DNA of 64,000 bases from Geodermatophilus sp. DSM 44513. GTDB taxonomy: Bacteria > Actinomycetota > Actinomycetes > Mycobacteriales > Geodermatophilaceae. Shown piece by piece: positions 41,370-49,723 of the stretch. A program made the translations under genes and the position numbers. Numbering within the stretch: the first letter of the stretch is position 1; every line of letters starts with the position of its first letter. Under the pieces are notes generated by a model. It did no database searches and was not told the DNA's origin. It was given only the letters and a program-made list of their open reading frames with translations. The stretch is from positions 310,001 through 374,000 of the forward strand of contig NZ_CP135963.1 in the NCBI RefSeq assembly GCF_032460525.1. The letters run 5' to 3'.

Positions 41370-42154
41370 GTCGTCGTCCCCACCTGCAGGGGGACCGGCC
41401 GTCCCGGCTCGGCGACCACCACCGCGGTGTCCAGGCCGCGGGCGGCGACGGCGGCGGCGAAGGCGCGCGGCGGCTCGGTGAGCAGCCGGCGCATCCGCGG
41501 CGTCCGGGCGGTGCCCGGCAGCGCGAGGGTGCCCCAGTGCACCGGGACGGCGACCCGCGGACGCACCCGGGCCACCGCCTCGGCCGCACCGGCCGGGTCG
41601 AGGTGCCCCGGGCCGAGCGTGAGGCCCCACCCCCACACCGGCAGCAGCGCGACGTCGACGTCCCCCAGCCGGCCCATCGCGTCGGTGAGGGCGGTGTCGC
41701 CGGCGGCGTACACGCGGCAGCCGTCGCCCTCGACCAGGTGGCCGACCGCGCGGCAGTCCGGGCCGGAGGTGAGCCGGGGCCCCCAGCGGTGCCCGGAGTG
41801 CGCGGCCGGGACCCCGGTGACCCGCAGCCCGCCGTGGCGCACGGTCTCGCCGGGCGCCAGCTCGGTGACGTGCCGGAAGCCGCGGGCCCGCAGCCACGCC
41901 CCGGCACCCCGGGGGACGACGACCCGCACGCCGCGCCCGACCCGCCGCAGCGAGGGCAGGTGCAGGTGGTCGCCGTGCAGGTGGCTGATCAGCACCAGGT
42001 CCACGCCGGCGGAGTCCTCCGGTGCGGGCACGGGCACCACGCGGCGCAGCGGCCCGACCCGGCCGGTGAGCAGCGGGTCGGTCAGCACGGTGTGCCCGGC
42101 GAGCGCGACGCGCACGGTCGAGTGGCCGAGGAAGTGCAGGTGCGGACCGCCCAC
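41366..42154 (-). CDS. MBL-fold metallohydrolase (UlaG/YtnP-like)
   Basis: This 262-residue protein begins VGGPHLHFLGHSTVRVALAG, followed by LTDPLLTGRVGP and the zinc-binding SHLHGDHLHLPSL (HxHxDH), with later metal ligands in AAHSGHRWGPR, AGDTALTD and VHWGTL. That is the UlaG-like/NAPE-PLD group, in which phosphodiesters or lactones are hydrolysed. NAPE-PLD-like members would fit the phospholipid theme of the operon, but this is inference. GTG 42154 has GATACT six bases upstream. A longer frame to 42238 adds only Arg/Gly-rich residues. Confidence 0.87.
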   Translation of the reverse strand: MGGPHLHFLGHSTVRVALAGHTVLTDPLLTGRVGPLRRVVPVPAPEDSAGVDLVLISHLHGDHLHLPSLRRVGRGVRVVVPRGAGAWLRARGFRHVTELAPGETVRHGGLRVTGVPAAHSGHRWGPRLTSGPDCRAVGHLVEGDGCRVYAAGDTALTDAMGRLGDVDVALLPVWGWGLTLGPGHLDPAGAAEAVARVRPRVAVPVHWGTLALPGTARTPRMRRLLTEPPRAFAAAVAARGLDTAVVVAEPGRPVPLQVGTTT

Positions 42155-42160
42155 GCTGCC

Positions 42161-42166
42161 AGTATC
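42161..42166 (-). promoter_or_regulatory. -10 element GATACT of leaderless promoter for the MBL/DedA operon
   Basis: The reverse-strand hexamer GATACT sits six bases before GTG 42154. Confidence 0.45.
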
Positions 42167-42302
42167 GGCCCGCCCGGTGACACGACGGGGCGATGTCCTC
42201 CCCCCGGGTCTCCGCCCCCCGAGGACGTCCCGCGCCACCGGCGTGCGTCACCCGGTCCGGTGGTCGACGGCCCGGGGACCGACCGCGGGCCCCTGCGCCC
42301 GC

Positions 42303-42308
42303 CATGCT
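42303..42308 (+). promoter_or_regulatory. -10 element CATGCT of leaderless promoter
   Basis: CATGCT lies six bases before GTG 42315 with no ribosome-binding site. It is a weaker match than the other boxes in this window. Confidence 0.35.
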
Positions 42309-42314
42309 CCTGCC

Positions 42315-42863
42315 GTGCAGGAGGGGCGGGCGTCCCGGTGGCGGCGCCTCCGGGACCTGCCGCTCCTCGGTGTCGTGGTCGCCGGGGGAGCGGCGACGAG
42401 CCTGGTCACCCTGCCCGCGCTGCTGCTGCTCCACCTGCTCACCGGGTGGCCCCGTGATCCCGACTGGGTCGGGTTGGCGGTCCAGCAGTTCGTGGTCGGG
42501 TCCGTCGCCACGTACTTCCCAGCGGCGAGTGCCCGCCGCAGTGGCGGAGAGGCGGCCCGGCGCTCCGCGCAGCTGGCCCTGCAGCGACGGCGCGTGCCGA
42601 GGGACGGCGACCCGGCCGTCCTGCGCCGGGCGCTCGTCGAGCAGCGCCGGGGTGCCGTGCTGGCCCGCCGGTGGGTGCTGGCCACCGCGCCGGTGTGCGC
42701 ACTCGGGATGTTCTGGCTGGCCGCGGCCCAGGGCGGGGTGGAGCTCTGGGCGGCCGGTGCGTGCCTGACCGCCGTGGCGGTGCTCGCACCCGTCGCGCTG
42801 CGACACCGGGCGGAACTGGTCGACGAGCTCCTCGAGCACCTCGACGACCCGCCGCAGGGGTGA
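42315..42863 (+). CDS. Hypothetical membrane protein
   Basis: I do not recognise this 182-residue protein. It has four predicted hydrophobic segments in two pairs (LLGVVVAGGAATSLVTLPAL; VGLAVQQFVVGSVATYFPA; WVLATAPVCALGMFWLAAA; AGACLTAVAVLAPVAL). A basic amphipathic loop rich in Arg (AARRSAQLALQRRRVPRDGD) separates the pairs, and an acidic tail ends DELLEHLDDPPQG. It is divergent from the MBL operon and lies 107 bases before the formate dehydrogenase operon on the same strand. Confidence 0.7.
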   Translation: MQEGRASRWRRLRDLPLLGVVVAGGAATSLVTLPALLLLHLLTGWPRDPDWVGLAVQQFVVGSVATYFPAASARRSGGEAARRSAQLALQRRRVPRDGDPAVLRRALVEQRRGAVLARRWVLATAPVCALGMFWLAAAQGGVELWAAGACLTAVAVLAPVALRHRAELVDELLEHLDDPPQG

Positions 42864-42970
42864 GATCAGGGCCCCGCGGGTCACGGATCGGACACGGGAA
42901 CGGCCGGTTGCCCCAGGTGGCGGCGGGTCCCGGGGAGCCGACGCGGCGGGGGAGTGGCACAGTTGGCGCC

Positions 42971-45900
42971 GTGAAGACCTGGCTCGAAGCCTGGCCGGTG
43001 TTCCGGCAGCTGACCGGCCCCGACCCCCTGGGTCGTGGCCACGCCGCGCGCAGCAGGGGGACGGAGAACGTGGTGAGCCGCACGGCCACCGCCGACCGGG
43101 TGGTGCAGAGCGTCTGCCCGTTCTGCTCGGTGGGCTGCGGCCAGCGGATCTACGTCAAGGACGAGCAGATCATCCAGATCGAGGGCGACCCGGACTCGCC
43201 GGTCAGCCGCGGCCGGCTGTGCCCCAAGGGCAGCGCCAGCAAGCAGCTGGTCACCAGCCCGACCCGGGTCACCACGGTCAAGTACCGCCGTCCGTACGGG
43301 ACGGAGTGGGAGGACCTGGACCTGGACACGGCGATGGAGATGATCGCCGACCGCGTCCTGGACGCCCGCCGGAAGTACTGGCAGGACGAGGACGGCGGCA
43401 AGCGGGTCAACCGCACCATGGGGATAGCGAGCCTCGGAGGGGCAGCCCTCGACAACGAGGAGAACTACCTCATGAAGAAGCTCTACAGCGCCATGGGCGC
43501 GATCCAGATCGAGAACCAGGCGCGCATATAGCACTCCGCCACGGTGCCCGGTCTGGGCGCCACGTTCGGTCGTGGCGGTGCCACGAACTCCCAGCAAGAC
43601 CTGGTGAACTCCGACTGCATCGTCATCGAGGGTTCCAACATGGCCGAGTGTCACCCGGTCGCCTTCCAGTGGGTGACCGAGGCCAAGGCCCGCGGCGCGA
43701 AGGTCGTGCACATCGACCCGCGGTTCACCCGGACCAGCGCGATCGCCGACCTGCACGTGCCGCTGCGCGCGGGCAGCGACATCGCCTTCCTCGGCGGGTT
43801 GATCAACTTCGTCCTGGGCAACGAGCTGTACTTCCGCGACTACGTCGTCGCCTACACCAACGCGGCCGCGCTGGTGCAGGAGCGCTTCCGCGACGCCGAG
43901 GACCTCGACGGCCTGTTCTCCGGCTTCGACCCGGAGTCGAACACCTACGACCAGGCCAGCTGGCAGTACGAGCTGGCGGAGGGCCCCCGGGACGGCGTCG
44001 CGGAGGACGACCCGGCCGGGGCCGACCGGCAGGAGGAGCTCTCCCAGGCCCACTCGGTCAAGCAGGCCGACCAGGCGCAGACCTCCGGCTCCGGCGGGCC
44101 ACCGCTGCACGGCAAGCCCAAGCGCGACGAGACGCTGCAGCACCCGCGCAGCGTCTTCCAGATCCTCAAGCGGCACTTCGCCCGGTACACCCCGGAGAAG
44201 GTCTCCGAGGTCTGCGGCATCGAGCCGGAGGTGTTCCTCAAGGTCGCCGAGTGGGTCACCGCCAACAGCGGCCGCGACCGGACGACGGCGTGGGTGTACT
44301 CGGTCGGCTGGACGCAGCACACCGTCGGCGCGCAGTACATCCGCACCGCGGCGATCCTGCAGGCGCTGCTGGGCAACATGGGCCGCCCCGGCGGCGGGAT
44401 CCTCGCGCTGCGCGGGCACGCCTCCATCCAGGGCAGCACCGACATCCCGACGCTGTTCAACCTGCTCCCGGGCTACCTGGCCATGCCGCACGCCGCGCAG
44501 CACGGGTCGCTGGACGACTACTGCGCCGACGCGGCCGGCACCGTGGGGTTCTGGGGCAACAAGCGGGCCTACATGGTCAGCCTGCTCAAGGCCTGGTGGG
44601 GCGACGCCGCGACGCCGGAGAACGACTTCGCCTTCGACTACATGCCCAAGATCAACGGCGACCACAGCTCGTACCGCACGGTCGCGGACATGATCCAGGG
44701 CAAGGTCGGCGGCTACTTCCTGGTGGGGGAGAACCCCACCGTGGGGCACGCCAACGGGCGGATGCAGCGCTTCGGCCTGGCCAACCTGGAGTGGCTCGTC
44801 GTCCGCGACCTGCAGATGATCGAGTCGGCGACCTTCTGGAAGGAGGGCCCGGAGATCGAGACCGGTGAGATGGTCACCGACCAGATCGCCACCGAGGTCT
44901 TCTTCATGCCGGCCGCCAGCCACGCGGAGAAGGACGGCACCTTCACCCAGACCCAGCGGCTGCTGCAGTGGCGGCACAAGGCGGTCGAGCCGCCGGCCGA
45001 CGCCCGCAGCGACCTGTGGTTCTACTACCACCTGGGCCGCATCCTGCGCGACCGGCTCAAGGACTCCACCGACCCGCGGGACCGCCCGCTGCTCGACCTC
45101 ACCTGGGACTACCCGCTCGAGGGCGAGACGCAGGACCCGAGTGCCGCGGCGGTGCTGCGGGAGATCAACGGCGTCGGCCCGGACGGTCGCGCGGTCTCCG
45201 GCTACCTGGAGCTCAAGGACGACGGCTCGACGTCCTCGGGCTGCTGGATCTACTCCGGCGTCTACGCCGACGAGGTCAACCAGGCCGCCCGGCGCAAGCC
45301 CGGTCGCGAGCAGGGTCCGGTCGCTGCGGAGTGGGGCTGGGCGTGGCCGTACAACCGGCGGATCCTCTACAACCGCGCCTCGGCCGACCCGGACGGCAAG
45401 CCGTGGAGCGAGCGCAAGAAGTACGTGTGGTGGGACGCCGACGCCGGCCGGTGGGTCTCCACCGGGGACAACCCCGACTTCGAGGCCACCAAGCCGCCGA
45501 GCTACGAGCCGCCGCCGGGCGCCAAGGCGCAGGACGCGTTGTCCGGCCGGGACCCGTTCGTCATGCAGGGCGACGGCAAGGCGTGGCTGTTCGCGCCCAA
45601 GGGCGTCACCGACGGTCCGCTGCCGACGCACTACGAGCCGGCCGAGTCCCCGGTGAAGAACGCGCTGTACGACGGCGTGCAGTCCAACCCGACCACGGAG
45701 CACGTCAAGGGGCCGTGGAACCGGGAGCACGGGCCGACGTCCGACGTCTTCCCGTACGTGTTCACCACCTACCGGCTGACCGAGCACCACACCGCCGGTG
45801 GGATGAGCCGCACGCTGCCCTACCTGTCGGAGCTGCAGCCGGAGTTCTTCGTCGAGGTCAGCCCGCAGCTGGCCGAGGAGCGCGGGCTGGTCAACGCCGG

Positions 45901-46246
45901 GTGGGCGACGCTGGTCACCGCGCGGTCGGCGATCGAGGCGCGGGTGCTGGTCACCGAGCGGATGCGGCCCATCCGCACCGCCAGCGGCGTGGTGCACCAG
46001 ATCGGCGTCCCGTACCACTGGGGTGAGCGGGGCATCTCCACCGGCGACTCGGCCAACGACCTGCTGCCGGTGGTCATGGACCCGAACACCCACATCCAGG
46101 AGAGCAAGGCCGCGACCTGCGACATCCGCCCCGGCCGCCGGCCGCGGGGGCCCGGACTGGTGACCTTCCTCGAGGAGTACCGGCAGCGCGCCGGCCTCGA
46201 GTCGGGGCTGGTGCCGGTGGGTGCCCGCGGGACGGTCGAGGGATGA
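42971..46246 (+). CDS. fdhA: Formate dehydrogenase catalytic subunit, selenoprotein with UAG-encoded Sec187
   Basis: This 1091-residue Mo/W-bis-MGD enzyme oxidises formate to CO2. The N-terminal [4Fe-4S] ligands are C49-x2-C52-x3-C56 (CPFCSVGC) and C84 (GRLCPKGS). Reading is interrupted by an in-frame TAG at 43529-43531: ENQARI-[TAG]-HSATVPGLGATFGRGG. FdnG and FdhF have selenocysteine then His at exactly this site, so the TAG encodes Sec187, which would ligate the metal; the frame continues unbroken to 46246. A SECIS-like hairpin follows. No twin-arginine signal is visible, so it probably faces the cytoplasm. Ordinary gene prediction would split it into 42971-43531 and 43544-46246. GTG 42971 has CACAGT seven bases upstream; there is no ribosome-binding site. 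Confidence 0.92.
43529..43578 (+). promoter_or_regulatory. Sec codon (TAG) plus SECIS-like hairpin
   Basis: TAG is at 43529-43531. The hairpin GGTGCCC (43543-43549) / GGGCGCC (43555-43561), with one U-G wobble, presents the apical loop GGTCT (43550-43554). Exactly 18 bases separate the TAG from the loop, as in E. coli fdhF, whose SECIS loop is also GGUCU. An outer stem CCGCCAC (43536-43542) / GTGGCGG (43572-43578) can extend it. This would recruit the SelB-GTP-tRNA-Sec complex. Confidence 0.82.
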
Positions 46247-46271
46247 GCGCACGCACGAGAGAGGAACGCGA

Positions 46272-47342
46272 GTGACCACGGTCAGCTCGGCCAGTCCCGG
46301 GCTGTCCGGGGACGGGCGCTCCAAGAACCGGCTCTTCGGGCCGCTGCCGGACGTGCAGGAGGAGGCCGGCTACGACGCCGACCACCCGGCACGGGTCGGC
46401 TTCTTCACCGACACCTCGGTGTGCATCGGCTGCAAGGCCTGCGAGGTGGCGTGCAAGGAGTGGAACCTGCTGCCGATGGACGACGCGCACGGCACGCGCG
46501 ACGTCATCGGGCTGTCCGGCATGTCCTACGACAACACCGGCCAGCTGGGTGCCAACAGCTGGCGGCACGTGGCCTTCATCGAGCAGAGCCGCAGCGTGGA
46601 CCTGCCGATGCCGTCCTTCCCGCCGGCGCCGGACGCCACCTCCCGCCAGGACGCAGGAGACGCCCCGGACGACACGGCGGTGGGCGACAGCGTGACGAGC
46701 GCGATGACCAGCGTGCTCAACGCCGAGTCGCTGTCCCAGTTCGACCCGCAGACCGGGCACTCCGGTGACCGGGAGATCCGCTGGCTGATGAGCTCGGACG
46801 TGTGCAAGCACTGCACGCACGCCGGGTGCCTGGACGTCTGCCCGACCGGGGCGCTGTTCCGCACCGAGTTCGGCACCGTCGTCGTCCAGCAGGACATCTG
46901 CAACGGCTGCGGCTACTGCGTGCCGTCCTGCCCGTACGGGGTCATCGAGCAGCGCAAGGGCGACGGCCGGGTCTTCAAGTGCACGCTGTGCTACGACCGG
47001 CTGACCGACGGGCTGCAGCCGGCGTGCGCGACCGCCTGCCCGACCCAGTCGATCCAGTTCGGCAACCTCGACGAGCTGCAGGCCCGCGCCGACGCGCGCC
47101 TGGCCACGCTGAAGTCGCAGGGGGTGGAGACCGCCCGGCTCTACGGCCGGGACGAGGACGACGGCGTCGGCGGTGCCGGGGCGTTCTTCCTGCTGCTCGA
47201 CGAGCCGGAGGTCTACGGGCTGCCGCCGGACCCGGTGGTGACCACGCGCGACCTGCCGGCCATGTGGAAGTCCGCCGGGGCGGCCGCGGTGATGATCGTC
47301 GGGGTGGCGGTCTCCGCCATCCTCGGCTCGCGGAGGAGCTGA
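46272..47342 (+). CDS. fdhB: Formate dehydrogenase iron-sulphur (beta) subunit
   Basis: This 356-residue electron-transfer subunit has four [4Fe-4S] motifs: CIGCKACEVACKEW, CKHCTHAGCLDVCP, CNGCGYCVPSCP and CTLCYDR...CATACP. It passes electrons from the catalytic subunit toward the membrane subunit. A C-terminal hydrophobic helix (SAGAAAVMIVGVAVSAILG) may anchor it, as in FdnH. An insertion of about 60 residues (SVDLPMPSFPPAPD to SLSQFDPQTGH) separates the first two clusters, typical of the actinobacterial form. GTG 46272 follows GAGAGAGGAA, 25 bases after fdhA. Confidence 0.92.
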   Translation: MTTVSSASPGLSGDGRSKNRLFGPLPDVQEEAGYDADHPARVGFFTDTSVCIGCKACEVACKEWNLLPMDDAHGTRDVIGLSGMSYDNTGQLGANSWRHVAFIEQSRSVDLPMPSFPPAPDATSRQDAGDAPDDTAVGDSVTSAMTSVLNAESLSQFDPQTGHSGDREIRWLMSSDVCKHCTHAGCLDVCPTGALFRTEFGTVVVQQDICNGCGYCVPSCPYGVIEQRKGDGRVFKCTLCYDRLTDGLQPACATACPTQSIQFGNLDELQARADARLATLKSQGVETARLYGRDEDDGVGGAGAFFLLLDEPEVYGLPPDPVVTTRDLPAMWKSAGAAAVMIVGVAVSAILGSRRS

Positions 47343-47343
47343 C

Positions 47344-48405
47344 GTGACGGAGGGCATCGCGACGCCGGGGGCCGGCTGGCGGCGGGCGGACGGGCCACCG
47401 GCGGCGAAGCGGGAGAAGCGCCGCCGCCGGCGGGGCGGGGGACGCCCCGGCGGCGAGGTGGCGATGGTCGAGGAGGCCGAGTTCACCTCCTACTACGGCC
47501 GGCCGATCATCAAGCCGCCGGTGTGGAAGACGCCGGACGTGCCGCTGTACCTGTTCCTCGGTGGCGCCGCCGGGTCGGCGTCCGTGCTGGGCGCGCTGGC
47601 CGACGTGACCGACCGGCCCGCGCTGACCCGCAACGCCCGCTACCTCTCCGGTGGTGCGGCGCTGGCGTCGGTGGTCGCCCTGGTGCACGACCTGGGCCGG
47701 CCCGAGCGGTTCCTGCACATGCTGCGGGTGTTCAAGCCGACGTCCCCGCTGTCGGTGGGCTCCTACATCCTGGCGCCGTTCAGCGCCGCGGCCAGCGCGA
47801 CGGCGGCGGTGGAGCTGCTGGGCTGGTTCCCGCGGCTGAAGCGGTTCGGTGGGGTGGTCGCGGCGCTGTTCGGCGCTCCGCTGGCCACCTACACGGGGGT
47901 GCTGTTCGCCGACACCGCCGTCCCGGCGTGGCACGAGGCGTACAAGGAGCTGCCGTTCGTGTTCGGTGCCTCCGGGATGGCCGCCGGTGGCGGGATCACC
48001 ATGGCGCTGACCCCGGTCGCGCAGGCCGGGCCCTGCCGGAAGATGGCGGTCACCGGTGCGGTGATCGAGCTGGCCACCCTGCACCGGGTGGAGAACGGCA
48101 TGGGCATCGTCAGCGAGCCCTACCACCTGGGCAAGGCCGGGCGGTTCATGCGGGCGGCCCGGGCCTGCACCGCGGCCGGTGCGGCGCTCACCGTGGTGGC
48201 CGGACGGCGGCGTGCCGGCGCGGTCGTCGCGGGCAGCCTGCTGGGTGCGGGGTCGTTACTCACCCGCTTCGGCGTGTTCGAGGCCGGCATGGCCAGCGCC
48301 CGGGACCCGAAGTACACGGTCATCCCCCAGCGCGAGCGGCTGGCCGCGCGCGCGGCCGGCGACAAGGTCGCGCAGAACGGGCACGCCTCGACGATCACCC
48401 GCTGA
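47344..48405 (+). CDS. NrfD/PsrC-type membrane quinone subunit of formate dehydrogenase
   Basis: This 353-residue integral membrane protein has a basic N-terminal tail (KREKRRRRRGGG), then YYGRPIIKPPVWKTPDVPLY followed by about eight helices in the NrfD pattern (HDLGRPERFLHMLRVFKPTS between helices 2 and 3, and WHEAYKELPFVFGASG). NrfD subunits exchange electrons with menaquinone, replacing the cytochrome b (FdnI) of E. coli, and carry no haem. GTG 47344 is one base after fdhB's stop, with GGAGGAG upstream. It completes the operon. Confidence 0.9.
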   Translation: MTEGIATPGAGWRRADGPPAAKREKRRRRRGGGRPGGEVAMVEEAEFTSYYGRPIIKPPVWKTPDVPLYLFLGGAAGSASVLGALADVTDRPALTRNARYLSGGAALASVVALVHDLGRPERFLHMLRVFKPTSPLSVGSYILAPFSAAASATAAVELLGWFPRLKRFGGVVAALFGAPLATYTGVLFADTAVPAWHEAYKELPFVFGASGMAAGGGITMALTPVAQAGPCRKMAVTGAVIELATLHRVENGMGIVSEPYHLGKAGRFMRAARACTAAGAALTVVAGRRRAGAVVAGSLLGAGSLLTRFGVFEAGMASARDPKYTVIPQRERLAARAAGDKVAQNGHASTITR

Positions 48406-48663
48406 GGACGTCCACCCAGACCTACCGCCCGGAGCGGTCCGCCTCGATCCGTCGTGTGCGGCGTGGTCCGCGTTGCGGCATGCGCGAGCACTGTGTCACT
48501 CCCCACCCGTGACGGCTGGGGCCACAGGAGTGCTCGTGGCGTCGTACCAGGCGGCTGGCGTCCGGTCGCGACACGACCTGCAGCCGAGGGCCGACCTGAG
48601 TTCACTGAGGGAGTTTGGCCGCAGGCGCGTACGTGTGCGTCATCGAGCGCTGAGGGAGGGGCC

Positions 48664-48861
48664 GTGGGTGTCCTCGTCCTGCTGGTGCCGGCGCTGCTGG
48701 TCGTCGTCCTCGGCTACGCGGTCGGCTACACGGTGTGGGAGGCGACCGGGCTCGGGGGCAACCCCGAGATCGTCGGGTGGCTGACCGGGTTCACGCTGTT
48801 GATCGCGACGACGTGGCTCTGCTGGGTGCTGCTGGTCCGACGGCGGCGCAGGAGGCGCTGA
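48664..48861 (+). CDS. Small two-helix membrane protein
   Basis: This 65-residue protein has two membrane helices (VGVLVLLVPALLVVVLGYAV and IVGWLTGFTLLIATTWLCWV) and a poly-Arg C-terminus (RRRRRRR). Its function is unknown. GTG 48664 follows GAGGGAGGGG. The 258 bases before it, after the formate dehydrogenase operon, hold no recognisable gene, tRNA or clear promoter. Confidence 0.6.
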   Translation: MGVLVLLVPALLVVVLGYAVGYTVWEATGLGGNPEIVGWLTGFTLLIATTWLCWVLLVRRRRRRR

Positions 48862-48898
48862 GGCGGGGCATCCGCGCCGTTGCGGACGTCCCGCAGGC

Positions 48899-49408
48899 TC
48901 AGCGGGTGGCGGAGCGAACGACCCGGCCGGCGCCCTCGGAGCGCGCGACCTGCAGGGCCTCGGTCACCTCACGCAGCGTCTGGGCGGCGCTGCTGCCCGG
49001 CTCGAGCGCGGTGACCCCGGCGCAGGCGCCCAGACCGGGGATGTCGAGGTCGGCGATGGCGGCAGTGAGGCGGGTGGCGGCGATCTCGGCGTCCCGGACG
49101 TCACCGCGCAGCAGGACGGCGAACTCGTTGCGGCCTGAGCGGCCGAGCCAGTCGTCTCCGCGCAGCGAGCGGGCGACGATCGATGTGGCTGCGGCGAGCG
49201 CCTCGGGAGCGGATGCGCGGGCGTCGTCGGACCGCAGCACACCGATCACGATCATGGCTGCCGGCACCTCAGGGGTTGCGGCCAGGCGCTCGGCGACGTG
49301 GGCGGAGACGGAGTTCGGACCTGGCAGCAGGCTGGTGACGTCGTCCTCTGGCGGGAGGAGGAACGAGACGGGCAGCGACACCGACAGGGGATTGTGGGCG
49401 GGGGGCAT
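48899..49408 (-). CDS. Degenerate GGDEF-like domain protein
   Basis: This 169-residue protein resembles the diguanylate cyclase fold. Visible are AAMIVIGVLRSDDA, ATSIVARSLRGDDWLGRSGRNEFAVLLRG (given in part; the RSGRNEF replaces RxGGDEF), AATRLTAAIADL and the VTEALQVARSEGAGRVV end. The GGDEF signature is lost (GRNEF), so it is probably inactive and may bind c-di-GMP or partner proteins. ATG 49408 has GAAAGAG before it. It is convergent with the small membrane gene. Confidence 0.75.
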   Translation of the reverse strand: MPPAHNPLSVSLPVSFLLPPEDDVTSLLPGPNSVSAHVAERLAATPEVPAAMIVIGVLRSDDARASAPEALAAATSIVARSLRGDDWLGRSGRNEFAVLLRGDVRDAEIAATRLTAAIADLDIPGLGACAGVTALEPGSSAAQTLREVTEALQVARSEGAGRVVRSATR

Positions 49409-49723
49409 GCTCTTTCATCGGCGCGGAGGGCGTCCGGCTGGAGTCATTTCCACCCGGAGGGGTGGTGTGGCTTGTGTCGGTGACGTGCTCCGGTGCAGGT
49501 GCGGCCCTCCCCGCCGGTCGGCACGAGGCATGCGATCAGCCGGCAGAGCACCGCGCCACCGTGGGTGCTGTTCGACCGGCGCTGGGGGCGAGGGCCGCCG
49601 TGGGCGTGCGGACGGCGGGTCAGACCGTGGACGACCTGCCGACGTGGGCCTGACCTCGTAGGCTTCGCCCACCCTGTCTTCCCCGCGGGGTGTCCTGTCG
49701 TCGATGCGTGATGTGGAGCGTGG
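49409..49723. other. 315-base gap between the GGDEF-like and PP2C genes
   Basis: The divergent promoters of the two genes must lie here. TAGGCT at about 49660-49665, some 60 bases before ATG 49724, is a possible -10 for the phosphatase. No other feature is seen. Confidence 0.4.

Noticed and set aside
38617..41907. 1096-codon minus-strand frame as a giant fusion
   Set aside because: The phosphodiesterase starts at GTG 40767. Upstream residues are shadows of the DedA and MBL genes, which are read in other frames with family matches.
43544..46246. A separate gene starting at GTG 43544 after the TAG
   Set aside because: The sequence before and after the TAG forms one uninterrupted family alignment in one frame. 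The second part would lack the iron-sulphur and Sec regions, and no ribosome-binding site precedes 43544.
42881..46324. 1147-codon open frame on the minus strand across formate dehydrogenase
   Set aside because: It is a shadow of the GC-rich coding strand. It is rich in Arg, Gly and Val-Asp-His stretches, has no family match, and is antisense to a clear enzyme.
48406..48663. Possible tRNA-Sec gene near the formate dehydrogenase operon
   Set aside because: No 8-9 bp acceptor stem, T-arm TTCGA context or CTA/TCA anticodon loop could be found here or elsewhere in the window, so selC must lie elsewhere.
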